From NCBI GenBank assembly GCA_023229045.1, contig JALOAB010000037.1:1-13445 (forward strand): a stretch of 13,445 nt of DNA, given 5' to 3'. Below the pieces are notes generated by a model that saw only the letters and a program-made list of their open reading frames with translations, was not told the DNA's origin and made no database searches. The DNA comes from Fidelibacterota bacterium (GTDB lineage: Bacteria; Fidelibacterota; UBA2242). Positions 1-6,326 of this stretch are shown here, in pieces. The position numbers and the translations under genes were made by a program. Every line of letters begins with the position of its first letter. Position 1 is the stretch's first letter.

Positions 1-762
1 CAGGGTACGGTTGAGAGTGTATCCGGAATTCAGGTAGCTGATTTGAAACACTTTATTGATCGACACTACACTACCGGTCGGTTGGTCATCGCGGCCGCCG
101 GGCGGGTCGAACATGAACAATTGGTGAGATTGGTTGCTAAACATTGCGATGAAATGCAGGAAGGTAATGACAGGCACGAAAAAGCCGCAGGTGAGACTGT
201 TCCTGAATCGCCGAAAATTTATTACAAAGACATCAAGCAGACTCACGTTATTTTAGGACGCCGGATTTTTGGTCAGGGTGATGCCAGGCGCTTCCAGCTC
301 GGTTTGCTCAACATAATTCTAAGTGGCGGAATGACTTCACGTTTATTCCATAATATCCGTGAAAAATACGGCTACGTTTATGAAGTATATTCGTTTTCCG
401 ATCTGTTTCTGAAGGAAGGACTGTTTGGGATTTATGCCGGCGTTGAGAAAAATCGTCTGAGGACGATTGTGGATAAAATTTACAGTGAAATGTCGGCGCT
501 TAACCGCAAATCAATTCCAGCTCGCGAATTGAAAAAAGCCAAACAGCAATCCAAAGGCGGACTGGTCTTGGCTATGGAAAATATGAATGCCCGAATGAGC
601 AATCTGGCCAAGATGGAAATTTATGAAAAACGGATTTTTACGGTGGCTGAACTTCTTGAAATAATCGATATGATTACCACTGATGAGTTGCAGGAACTAG
701 CTCGCTATCTGTTCGATCCGGATGTTTACGTCGAAACAATCATTCAACCGGCAGAAGGATAA
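1..762 (+). CDS. M16 family zinc peptidase (partial, C-terminal part)
   Basis: The reading frame is open from the first base, so the gene begins outside the window; 253 codons remain of a family that usually has about 410-430. What is present matches the C-terminal half of M16 (processing-peptidase/PqqL-like) proteins: a segment ending in AAGRVEHEQLVRLV that closes the first domain, then the second domain with SGGMTSRLFHNIREKYGYVYEVYSF at about residues 108-132 of the fragment, the family's substrate-contacting R/Y region. The HXXEH zinc site would lie in the missing N-terminal part, so it cannot be told whether this copy is catalytic or an inactive partner subunit. A TTG at 43 could be mistaken for a start, but the in-frame codons before it (GTVESVSGIQVAD) fit the family, so it is internal. 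The aminotransferase gene follows after 48 bp. Confidence 0.88.
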   Translation, partial: QGTVESVSGIQVADLKHFIDRHYTTGRLVIAAAGRVEHEQLVRLVAKHCDEMQEGNDRHEKAAGETVPESPKIYYKDIKQTHVILGRRIFGQGDARRFQLGLLNIILSGGMTSRLFHNIREKYGYVYEVYSFSDLFLKEGLFGIYAGVEKNRLRTIVDKIYSEMSALNRKSIPARELKKAKQQSKGGLVLAMENMNARMSNLAKMEIYEKRIFTVAELLEIIDMITTDELQELARYLFDPDVYVETIIQPAEG

Positions 763-810
763 AATAATGCGACTGACTGTCATGTAAAACGTATCATGGG
801 AGTTTAGTAT

Positions 811-2064
811 ATGTTCAAAAAGATTATCCCGGCTCAACGCACCCAAAAAGTGACTTATGCGATTCGCGACATTGTAATCAAAGCCAAACAACTTGAAGCC
901 CGCGGCCAGAAAATTATCTATCTGAATATTGGTGATCCGCCGGTTTATGATTTTGAAACACCGCGCGCACTACGCCAGATTGTAATAGATAAAATATTGC
1001 ATGCGAATGCCAATGTTAAATCAAATGTGTCAACCTATGCGGATTCTCTGGGGATTGCTGAAGCCCGGGAGGCTGTGGCGCATTATGCCGTTGAAAAGAA
1101 GGGAATCAAAGGGATTACGGCTGAAAATGTCTTTATAGCCAACGGAGCCTCGGAAGCTATTACATTGGCAATTGCGGCTTTAATCGATCCGGGTGATAAC
1201 ATCATGACGCCTTCGCCCGGTTATCCACTTTACAGCGGGCAGATTCCGGTCTATCACGGTGAATTGAATCCGTACTTGCTGAATGAATCGACCGGCTGGC
1301 AAATCGATTTCGAAGAACTCGAAAAGCGCGTCAATGCGCACACCCGGGCGATTGTGGTAATTAATCCCAACAATCCGACCGGAGCAATTTACAATCGCGA
1401 GAGTCTGTTGAATATCATCAAATTCGCGCGCCGGCATAATCTGGTAATTTTTGCGGATGAGATTTACGATAAATTACTTATGGATAGCAAGACGCATACC
1501 TCGATCGCCGCATTATCGAAAGATGTGCCGGTGGTTACTTTCGGCGGTTTGAGTAAGAATTATATCATGCCGGGCTGGCGAGTCGGCTGGGCGATTTTTT
1601 ACGATCCGTCGCAAGTCATGACCGATTACCGGAAAGCCATCGATAAACTCCTGCGCGCCCGACTTTGTGCGAATCATCCTCAACAATATATGGTTGCACC
1701 GGCGTTGAACGGCGACGATGCCCATTTACCGGAAGTTATCCGGAAATTGACGATCCGCCGCGACATCACTTATAACATGTTGAATGCAATCCCGGGGATA
1801 TCCTGCATAAAGCCGGAAGCCGCTTTTTACGCATTTCCTAAAGTTCAACTTCCCGCGAACCTTTCTGATGAACAGTTTGTGCTTGAATTGCTTGAAGAAA
1901 CAGGCGTACTGGTCGTTTATGGCAGTGGTTTCGGGCAGAAACCGGGAACTCATCATTTCCGGATAGTATTCCTGCCGGACGAAAATATTCTGAGCCAATC
2001 CTATACTTTGATTGGTGAATTTACTGAGCGTTTTTATCGCAAGTATAATTTCAAACCAGAGTAA
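811..2064 (+). CDS. Class I/II PLP-dependent aminotransferase (AlaA/AspC-like)
   Basis: A cytoplasmic fold-type I aminotransferase of 417 residues, a full-length size. Visible landmarks are the substrate loop LNIGDPP (38-44), the cofactor-phosphate region NGASEAI (111-117), the NPNNPTG block with the PLP-contacting Asn (185-191), ADEIYD with the Asp that binds the pyridine nitrogen (D216), the Schiff-base lysine K249 in GGLSKNYIMPGWRVGW, and a C-terminal HHFRIVFLP whose Arg should hold the substrate carboxylate. The pattern SKNYIMPGWRVGW with a long linker resembles alanine- or glutamate/pyruvate-type transaminases (AlaA-like), so a 2-oxoglutarate-linked alanine or related transamination is the best guess; exact substrate is not readable from sequence. 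The ATG at 811 has GGGAG about 9 bp upstream. The next gene lies only 33 bp on and in the same reading frame. Confidence 0.9.
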   Translation: MFKKIIPAQRTQKVTYAIRDIVIKAKQLEARGQKIIYLNIGDPPVYDFETPRALRQIVIDKILHANANVKSNVSTYADSLGIAEAREAVAHYAVEKKGIKGITAENVFIANGASEAITLAIAALIDPGDNIMTPSPGYPLYSGQIPVYHGELNPYLLNESTGWQIDFEELEKRVNAHTRAIVVINPNNPTGAIYNRESLLNIIKFARRHNLVIFADEIYDKLLMDSKTHTSIAALSKDVPVVTFGGLSKNYIMPGWRVGWAIFYDPSQVMTDYRKAIDKLLRARLCANHPQQYMVAPALNGDDAHLPEVIRKLTIRRDITYNMLNAIPGISCIKPEAAFYAFPKVQLPANLSDEQFVLELLEETGVLVVYGSGFGQKPGTHHFRIVFLPDENILSQSYTLIGEFTERFYRKYNFKPE

Positions 2065-2067
2065 TTC

Positions 2068-2082
2068 GAGGATAAAGACATA
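2068..2082 (+). promoter_or_regulatory. Shine-Dalgarno GAGG followed by an ATA codon (possible deacetylase start)
   Basis: GAGG at 2068-2071 is the only good ribosome-binding site ahead of the deacetylase. Eight bases after it lies ATA (2080-2082), in frame with the deacetylase, giving (M)SEILPLKNRVLVYHK. The first canonical start, TTG at 2098, is 26 bases from this site, which is too far. ATA would be a very rare initiator; a G-to-A change or base-call error of an ATG is equally possible. Confidence 0.35.
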
Positions 2083-2097
2083 AGCGAAATTCTTCCT

Positions 2098-2862
2098 TTG
2101 AAAAATCGAGTTTTGGTCTATCACAAAGTTGATGTCCGACCAGAGCTGGGTGCCGGATGTATTTCTCCGAAAAGGTTTAGCCAACAAATTGAACATTTAC
2201 TGAATCGAGGCTTTGAATTCGGTACGCTTTACGACATTAGAAAAAATCAAAACAAAACTAAACTGATCGCTTTGACTTTTGATGACGGCTATCAGAACGT
2301 TTTTCTTTATGCCTATCCGATTCTGAAAGAATTCGGCATTCCGGCAACTCTGTTTCTGATCACGAATTTCCTGGGTGCGCAAAATACCTGGGATGTCAAC
2401 CTTGGTGGAATTAAATATCAACATCTGACTATTGATAACATTGCAAAATTGATTGATAACGGTTGGGAGATCGGCTCACACGGCGTTTCACACTGCATGT
2501 TAGCGGGAATGCCTACTTCTACGATAAGAGAGGAATTGCGCCTTTCAAAACAAACCTTAGAGCAACAGTTTATGACAGACGTGAGGTATTTTTGTACGCC
2601 TTTTGGCAAATTAAATCGTCAGATTATTTGCGAAGCACAATCCGCTGGTTATCAGGGTATATGCGGATTTTTCCCATTTAAATACTATAAAGAAAATCCA
2701 CCTGATTTCATAATCCCGCGACTAGCCGTGTATTCATTTGATACTTTAAGAGCGCTGGAGAGAAAACTTGCCAACAACTGGCAGATACGTTTTGAGATAA
2801 TTAAACAAAACGTCGTAAACTTCTGTGCCAACGGCACAGTTATCGTCCATAATTTGAAATAA
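2098..2862 (+). CDS. NodB-type polysaccharide deacetylase (start uncertain)
   Basis: A carbohydrate esterase family 4 (NodB homology) protein that would remove N-acetyl groups from a cell-surface or nucleotide-linked glycan. Numbering from the TTG at 2098: the catalytic-base and metal motif TFDDG is at 60-64 (D62, D63), the metal-binding HXXXH is H128-G-V-S-H132, and the third motif RYFCTPFG is at 163-170, so the metal triad D-H-H is intact. There is no signal peptide or membrane helix, which implies a cytoplasmic enzyme. The total of 254 residues is typical for a bare NodB domain with an N-terminal VLVYHKV strand. The start is unclear: TTG 2098 lacks a ribosome-binding site, whereas ATA 2080 has one. 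The gene shares the reading frame of the aminotransferase and is separated from it by one TAA and 33 bp. A glycosyltransferase downstream suggests a shared role in surface polysaccharide. Confidence 0.85.
   Translation: MKNRVLVYHKVDVRPELGAGCISPKRFSQQIEHLLNRGFEFGTLYDIRKNQNKTKLIALTFDDGYQNVFLYAYPILKEFGIPATLFLITNFLGAQNTWDVNLGGIKYQHLTIDNIAKLIDNGWEIGSHGVSHCMLAGMPTSTIREELRLSKQTLEQQFMTDVRYFCTPFGKLNRQIICEAQSAGYQGICGFFPFKYYKENPPDFIIPRLAVYSFDTLRALERKLANNWQIRFEIIKQNVVNFCANGTVIVHNLK
2823..2839 (+). other. GC-rich hairpin in the last codons of the deacetylase gene
   Basis: CTGTGCC-AAC-GGCACAG forms a perfect 7-bp stem with a 3-nt loop, about 20 bases before the stop codon. No run of T follows directly (the next bases are ttatcg), so it is not a classical intrinsic terminator. 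It sits just upstream of the promoter of the next gene and could slow or protect the end of the transcript, or be chance. Confidence 0.35.
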
Positions 2863-2875
2863 TTTAAAAATTTAC

Positions 2876-2904
2876 TTGACATAAGCCTTTAATCTCAGTA
2901 TACT
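2876..2904 (+). promoter_or_regulatory. Sigma-70 promoter of the MerR-family gene
   Basis: A perfect -35 TTGACA (2876-2881) and a -10 TATACT (2899-2904) are separated by the ideal 17 bp. Transcription should start near 2911, giving a leader of about 35 bases with a ribosome-binding site AAAGGTG before the ATG at 2946. The promoter lies just after the deacetylase stop, so the regulator and perhaps the tRNA form their own unit. The spacer is not the 19-20 bp typical of promoters activated by MerR proteins. Confidence 0.75.
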
Positions 2905-2912
2905 ATTAAAGT

Positions 2913-2928
2913 AATGGTTTAAATGGTT
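2913..2928 (+). repeat. Direct repeat AATGGTT x2 just downstream of the MerR-gene promoter
   Basis: AATGGTT occurs at 2913-2919 and 2922-2928, 9 bp apart, covering the expected transcription start. The block GTAATGGTTTAAATGGTTAC is also bounded by GTAA/TTAC. Its position would suit an autoregulatory operator, but nothing else supports this. Confidence 0.25.
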
Positions 2929-2945
2929 ACAACTAAAGGTGTGAT

Positions 2946-3332
2946 ATGGAAAAACCAATAAAAAAACTTTACTACTCGATAGGAGAGGTTAGTGAAATTA
3001 CCGGCTTGAAACAGTATGTTCTGCGGTACTGGGAAACGGAATTTCCATCACTGACACCATCAAAAAACCGGGCGGGTAATCGAACCTACCGCGAAAAAGA
3101 TATTCAGTTGATCAGGTTTATAAAACACCTGCTTTATGAAAAACGCTTCACTATTGAAGGCGCTAAACAGAAACTGAAAGAAATTAAACCAGAGGACTGG
3201 CAAAAAGCCATAGAAACTGAAAATTGGAGTGAATTAGATGGCTCGACGCCAGAGACATCTGATGTCAGCACAGTTTTGCATGAAGTCAAAAAGGGGTTGA
3301 CGGATTTACTGAATATTCTGAATAGTTGGTAA
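2946..3332 (+). CDS. MerR-family transcriptional regulator (short, solitary)
   Basis: A 128-residue DNA-binding protein. The winged helix-turn-helix of the MerR family fills residues about 9-75: YSIGEVSEITGLKQYVLRYW, then FPSLTPSKNRAGNRTYREKDIQLI, whose Arg/Tyr pair (R46, Y48) is the wing signature. A short helical tail (KKGLTDLLNIL, 115-125) is likely the dimerisation coiled coil. There is no effector-binding domain and there are no cysteines, so it is unlikely to be a metal or redox sensor; family relatives of this size are the poorly characterised MerR_1-type regulators found near ribosomal and tRNA genes. The ATG has a clear ribosome-binding site and an excellent promoter. Its target cannot be inferred; the next features are a tRNA and an unknown protein. 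Confidence 0.88.
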   Translation: MEKPIKKLYYSIGEVSEITGLKQYVLRYWETEFPSLTPSKNRAGNRTYREKDIQLIRFIKHLLYEKRFTIEGAKQKLKEIKPEDWQKAIETENWSELDGSTPETSDVSTVLHEVKKGLTDLLNILNSW

Positions 3333-3391
3333 AGCGATTTTTCGTAGATATATATATCCTTAACTATTAAATTACGACCGTCTTTGACAAT

Positions 3392-3467
3392 CGGAGCGTA
3401 GCGCAGTCCGGCTTAGCGCACCTGAATGGGGTTCAGGGGGTCGGAGGTTCGAATCCTCTCGCTCCGA
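3392..3467 (+). tRNA. tRNA-Pro, anticodon GGG
   Basis: A complete cloverleaf of 76 nt. The acceptor stem CGGAGCG (3392-3398) pairs with CGCTCCG (3460-3466), the D stem is GCGC/GCGC, the anticodon stem CCTGA/TCAGG (3421-3425/3433-3437) holds loop ATGGGGT with anticodon GGG at 3428-3430 and G37, and the T stem GGAGG/CCTCT holds TTCGAAT. It therefore reads the proline codon CCC (and CCU by wobble). The discriminator is A3467, followed by CAA, so the 3' CCA is not encoded and must be added by tRNA nucleotidyltransferase. The body closely resembles other bacterial tRNA-Pro sequences. Confidence 0.96.
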
Positions 3468-3552
3468 CAAATAAAAGTTACAATTACTGAATTTATCTCA
3501 AATGCAAATTTCTTCTTGATATATTTAGTTTTATTCCGAAATTTCATGCGAA

Positions 3553-4494
3553 ATGGCAATCTTCGTAAAATATTGTACGGCTCAATACGAACGACAAAGA
3601 CTGATCGAGGATTTAAAGATTATTCGCGATAAAGGCTATCAGGGAGTGTTTTTTTCACTGGCAAAATCTTACGTTTCCGATGATCAGAAAATGAAGTATT
3701 TTCCGGTCGCCCGGATGATTGAATTAGCCGGGCAAACCGGATTGAAAGTTGGAGTCATTATCGACTGTTTCCAAAACCCATTTTTATGGCATAAAGAAAC
3801 CTTTACGGCGCCAGTCAATTATGCCGGCGCTACCTACAATCCTCGTAAACAATACCTGCCAATCTGTCCTAATAATCCCATAGGACTCGATTTTTACCAT
3901 AGTTTGCTTGCTAAGGTGTACCGACTTGGATCGGTGGATTACTGCTTATTGGAAAATTTGAGGTTCCCGTTTTTCTGGCAGGAAGAGGACCTGGATGTTC
4001 AGCATCGGGTGCCGCCTTTTTGTTATTGTCCGTTCTGCGTGACTGAATTTTCATCGATGATAGGTGAAGTCGTGTCGTTTACCAGTCAGATTGTCGAGAT
4101 GTTGCCCGATTGGCTGGAATGGCGTTCGGAGATCATTATGAATCTGGTACATGATGCGCGTGATGTACTGATGAAGAGGACTCAGCTCATCGTCACAACC
4201 CCACCGCTGGCTCTGATCGATTTGCCGTTTGCTACCGGGCAATTACCGCTGGCTTATGTCAATAACGGCTGTTTAATTGCACCCGTTTTGTATCATCGCA
4301 CCAAGACCGGCAATTTGCTATGGATTGAAGATATGATCGATCAATATCGACTGGAATTTAAAATGAATAAACTTTTTCCTATTTTTAAAGTGTCTAACGA
4401 AGAAGAGCTTAAACAATATCTGGCAGTTAGTTCGATGGATCCTTTTGCCGGAGTCCTCGTAGATCGCTGGCAATCATTAAACGCGTCTTCATAA
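3553..4494 (+). CDS. Uncharacterised TIM-barrel (glycoside-hydrolase-like) protein with CXCXXC motif
   Basis: I do not recognise a named family. The 313 residues show an alternating beta/alpha pattern: GVFFSL (31-36), GLKVGVIIDC (63-72), VDYCLLENLRFPFFW (128-142), WLEWRSEIIMNLVHDARDVL (187-206), QLIVTTPP (211-218), CLIAPVLYHR (240-249), KLFPIFKVS (273-281) and AGVLVDRW (299-306). This order, with an acidic residue in the ENLRFP strand followed by a Cys-rich FCYCPFC (C157, C159, C162) and a WXXWR helix, resembles glycoside-hydrolase-like TIM barrels that carry DXIRYP and CXCXXC segments; the likeness is by eye. There is no signal peptide, so it should be cytoplasmic. The ATG lacks a good ribosome-binding site, and stop codons at 3517 and 3526 rule out an earlier in-frame start. 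A glycosyltransferase lies downstream. Confidence 0.7.
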   Translation: MAIFVKYCTAQYERQRLIEDLKIIRDKGYQGVFFSLAKSYVSDDQKMKYFPVARMIELAGQTGLKVGVIIDCFQNPFLWHKETFTAPVNYAGATYNPRKQYLPICPNNPIGLDFYHSLLAKVYRLGSVDYCLLENLRFPFFWQEEDLDVQHRVPPFCYCPFCVTEFSSMIGEVVSFTSQIVEMLPDWLEWRSEIIMNLVHDARDVLMKRTQLIVTTPPLALIDLPFATGQLPLAYVNNGCLIAPVLYHRTKTGNLLWIEDMIDQYRLEFKMNKLFPIFKVSNEEELKQYLAVSSMDPFAGVLVDRWQSLNASS

Positions 4495-4499
4495 AGTTC

Positions 4500-4564
4500 A
4501 ACCGGTTTGTTTGAGAAATATCATAATTATTTTTAGTTTGGATATCAATTGAACCGGTTTGTTT
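4500..4564. repeat. Pair of AACCGGTTTGTTT repeats 52 bp apart
   Basis: The 13-mer AACCGGTTTGTTT occurs at 4500-4512 and again at 4552-4564. Each copy contains the 8-bp palindrome AACCGGTT, so the copies are both direct repeats and potential operator half-pairs. Their spacing of 52 bp is close to five helical turns. The second copy runs into GTTTTTAAT, so a long-loop hairpin between the copies is also possible. The pair lies in the 163-bp spacer ahead of the glycosyltransferase. Confidence 0.55.
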
Positions 4565-4586
4565 TTAATAAGTTTGCGGTTTTGTC

Positions 4587-4615
4587 TTGATAAATTCGCC
4601 ATTGCCTTTTTAAAA
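4587..4615 (+). promoter_or_regulatory. Possible weak promoter of the glycosyltransferase gene
   Basis: TTGATA (4587-4592), 17 bp, then TTAAAA (4610-4615). The -35 is good but the -10 is poor, so this is only a candidate. It would start transcription about 35 bases before the ATG at 4658 and just downstream of the AACCGGTTTGTTT repeats. Confidence 0.22.
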
Positions 4616-4657
4616 CTTGATTCGACAACTAAATAAGGTGGGAAGACCAGATTATAT

Positions 4658-5908
4658 ATGAAGCCTAACAAACAATTATTGATTGTACATTATAGTTTGC
4701 CGCCGGTCGTTGGCGGAGTGGAGAGCGCTCTGAAACCCATGGCGGAAGTATTTGCCAGAAATGGTTATCTGGTAACGATGTTGAGTGGGGCGGGCTCGGT
4801 CGTTGGACAAAACACAAAGACCAGTATCGTACCGGATTTGAATCCGGACAATCCGCATGTGCGCGAAACTCAGCGCGTATTGCGATTTGGCTCACTACCT
4901 GAATTTTACGAGTATCGGATGCAAAACCTGCAACGCCGGATCGAAGCCGAAATTGGCAATATAAACAATATCATTATTCATAATATAATGACCATGCCTT
5001 TCAATCTGATGGCTACTGAAGCTTTCTGGAATTATATCATAAAATACCCGGATAAAAATTATTATATCTGGACTCATGACCTGGCCTGGTTGATGGATGA
5101 ACACAAACCTAATTTGTTCGACCGTCGTCCCTGGTCATTGCTAAAAACAGCCCTGCCGAATGTCACATATATTGCTATTTCCGAATTTCGCAAACGGCAG
5201 ATGGCCGAATTATTTAATATTCCGCGTCGTAAGATCCTCGTCGTGCCCAACACGATAAAATATCAGGATTTTTTCAAATTCGAACCGGCGACTACGACGA
5301 TTACCGAAGATATTAAAATTTTTAAACGATATCCGATAATATTAATTCCGGCGCGAATTATTAAGCGTAAGAATGTCGAACGCAGTATCCGGGTAATCGC
5401 CACTCTGCGAAACACCTGGCCGAACCTGCTCGGAATCATTACCGGCGCGCCTGAAAAGGAAAATGGTGCGTTGACCGAATACTCCGCCAGCCTCTATAAT
5501 CTCATTCAGGAAAATGATCTATCCGGAAATCTGCTATTTTTAAGTGATCTTTTCGAGCGTCTGGGGATTGCACCTGAAAAGAATCGTGAGGTTGTCAGGG
5601 ATCTCTATTTCATCAGTAATTTGGTGATGTATCTCAGCACCGACGAAGGATTTGGTTTGCCGATTCTGGAAGCGGGAATCGCGCGCACACCGCTGGCATT
5701 GAGTCAGATTCCGGTTTTCTGGGAAGTTGCTCAGGACGGAGTTTTGTATTTACCCCTGGACGAAAGTCCGGCATACAATGCCAACCGTGTCATAAAACTC
5801 CTGACTGAAACTCAACCGCGCAGTGATGTTTTATTTAAGAAAATTATTGAAAAAAATAACTGGGATAATCTCTGGGAAAGTCATCTCAAATCAATTTTCA
5901 ATGATTGA
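4658..5908 (+). CDS. GT4-type glycosyltransferase (GT-B fold)
   Basis: A 416-residue retaining glycosyltransferase, presumably transferring a sugar from a nucleotide donor during surface-polysaccharide or glycoconjugate synthesis. The N-terminal acceptor domain opens with LLIVHYSLPPVVGGVES (7-23), the G-G loop typical of GT4 enzymes. The C-terminal donor domain starts at ILIPARIIKRKNVERSI (228-244) with the donor-phosphate contacts R233 and K238, and holds the EX7E motif in STDEGFGLPILEAG (E330 and E338). There is no signal peptide or membrane helix, so it is cytosolic or peripheral at the membrane. A long linker with RYPIILI joins the domains. The ribosome-binding site AAGGTGGG lies about 15 bases before the ATG, a little long. 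Specific sugar and acceptor cannot be told. It stops 5 bp short of the convergent tmRNA gene. Confidence 0.88.
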   Translation: MKPNKQLLIVHYSLPPVVGGVESALKPMAEVFARNGYLVTMLSGAGSVVGQNTKTSIVPDLNPDNPHVRETQRVLRFGSLPEFYEYRMQNLQRRIEAEIGNINNIIIHNIMTMPFNLMATEAFWNYIIKYPDKNYYIWTHDLAWLMDEHKPNLFDRRPWSLLKTALPNVTYIAISEFRKRQMAELFNIPRRKILVVPNTIKYQDFFKFEPATTTITEDIKIFKRYPIILIPARIIKRKNVERSIRVIATLRNTWPNLLGIITGAPEKENGALTEYSASLYNLIQENDLSGNLLFLSDLFERLGIAPEKNREVVRDLYFISNLVMYLSTDEGFGLPILEAGIARTPLALSQIPVFWEVAQDGVLYLPLDESPAYNANRVIKLLTETQPRSDVLFKKIIEKNNWDNLWESHLKSIFND

Positions 5909-6138
5909 GAGAGTGGAGGCGGAGGGAATTGAACCCTCGTCCGAAAAAGAGAACCGCAGAATCGCTACGTGCGTAGTCCGTTGATGGATCTTACTTTTAC
6001 CGCGCCAGCGAACAAACTTGGCAAAAGCCAGTTTGCTGTTTTTAATTCCGTTTACACAAACCGATAAACGAAACGAGCCCGCCTTATCGACGCCCTGCAC
6101 CAGCCCGCAGGCGAGACCGATGCAGAACGGTCACTTAC

Positions 6139-6171
6139 TTAAGCGTAAGCGACAGTGCCAAACGAATTGGC
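6139..6171 (-). other. tmRNA tag reading frame, deduced peptide ANSFGTVAYA
   Basis: Reading from the GCC that follows PK1 by eight bases gives Ala-Asn-Ser-Phe-Gly-Thr-Val-Ala-Tyr-Ala and then TAA. The stop sits in the loop of helix 5, as in other tmRNAs, and GCN is the usual resume codon. Of the three frames this is the only one with a hydrophobic, Ala-ending tail. The ending AYA differs from the common (A)LAA but resembles the AFA endings known from mycoplasmas. Frame choice is inference. Confidence 0.75.
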
Positions 6172-6187
6172 ATTTCAGGTTTTCAGG
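6172..6187 (-). repeat. Tandem duplication of the PK1 3' strand (CCTGAAAA CCTGAAAT)
   Basis: On the tmRNA strand two near-identical octamers stand side by side immediately before the resume codon. The first pairs perfectly (8 bp) with the PK1 loop TTTTCAGG at 6205-6212; the second can pair over 7 bp. It may be a recent duplication or a built-in alternative pseudoknot. Confidence 0.7.
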
Positions 6188-6320
6188 TTTATTAACGTGG
6201 CCCTCCTGAAAACCACGGCACGCTATTCGGCAGATCTTCAATCCCGTCGAATCCATTCGCCCCCGTCAAAGAACGTCCAAAATTACACAAAAACATTCGC
6301 ATAAACAAATCGCGCTCCAG

Positions 6321-6326
6321 TATAAT
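6321..6326 (+). promoter_or_regulatory. Candidate -10 box of the rnf operon
   Basis: A perfect TATAAT lies about 95 bases upstream of rnfC in the 157-bp gap between the divergent tmRNA and rnfC. The best -35 match, TTCGCA (6296-6301), is weak and 19 bp away, so the promoter may need an activator or be false. It is followed by an AT-rich inverted repeat, ATAATT-6 nt-AATTAT (6322-6339). No tmRNA promoter could be picked out with confidence. Confidence 0.3.

Larger units (their letters stand above)
5914..6264 (-). ncRNA. ssrA: tmRNA (transfer-messenger RNA)
   Basis: One-piece tmRNA of 351 nt, read on the - strand. The 5' end GGGGGCGAATGGATTCGACGG (from 6264) is the classic tmRNA start, and the 3' end has the T arm GAGGGTTCAATTCCCTC and acceptor strand CGCCTCC with discriminator A (complement of 5914). 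CCA is not encoded. PK1 forms from CGTGG/CCACG with loop TTTTCAGG pairing to CCTGAAAA. The tag frame ends inside helix 5 (GTCGCTTAC/GTAAGTGAC, 9 bp, loop GCTTAA). PK2 is visible as GACCG/CGGTC with loop CTGCA pairing to TGCAG. The sequence ACTACGCACGTAG near the 3' end is also family-typical. Together with SmpB it rescues stalled ribosomes and tags the unfinished protein. It is convergent with the glycosyltransferase and divergent from the rnf operon; no clear terminator is seen. Confidence 0.95.

Noticed and set aside
3347..3358. 12-bp palindrome GATATATATATC between the MerR gene and the tRNA
   Set aside because: A simple AT dinucleotide run is palindromic by nature; no second copy or associated promoter supports an operator.
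3383..3388. TTGACA just before the tRNA
   Set aside because: It is only 3 bases from the mature tRNA 5' end and has no -10 downstream, so it cannot drive this tRNA; the match is likely chance.
3426..3632. Open frame starting in the tRNA anticodon loop
   Set aside because: It overlaps the tRNA and the start of the 313-residue gene in another frame; composition is not protein-like.
5891..6100. Minus-strand open frame of 69 codons
   Set aside because: It lies almost wholly within the tmRNA and reads its pseudoknots and T arm; it is a shadow of RNA sequence.
6018..6209. Plus-strand open frame of 63 codons
   Set aside because: It is antisense to the tmRNA, has no ribosome-binding site and no recognisable protein features.
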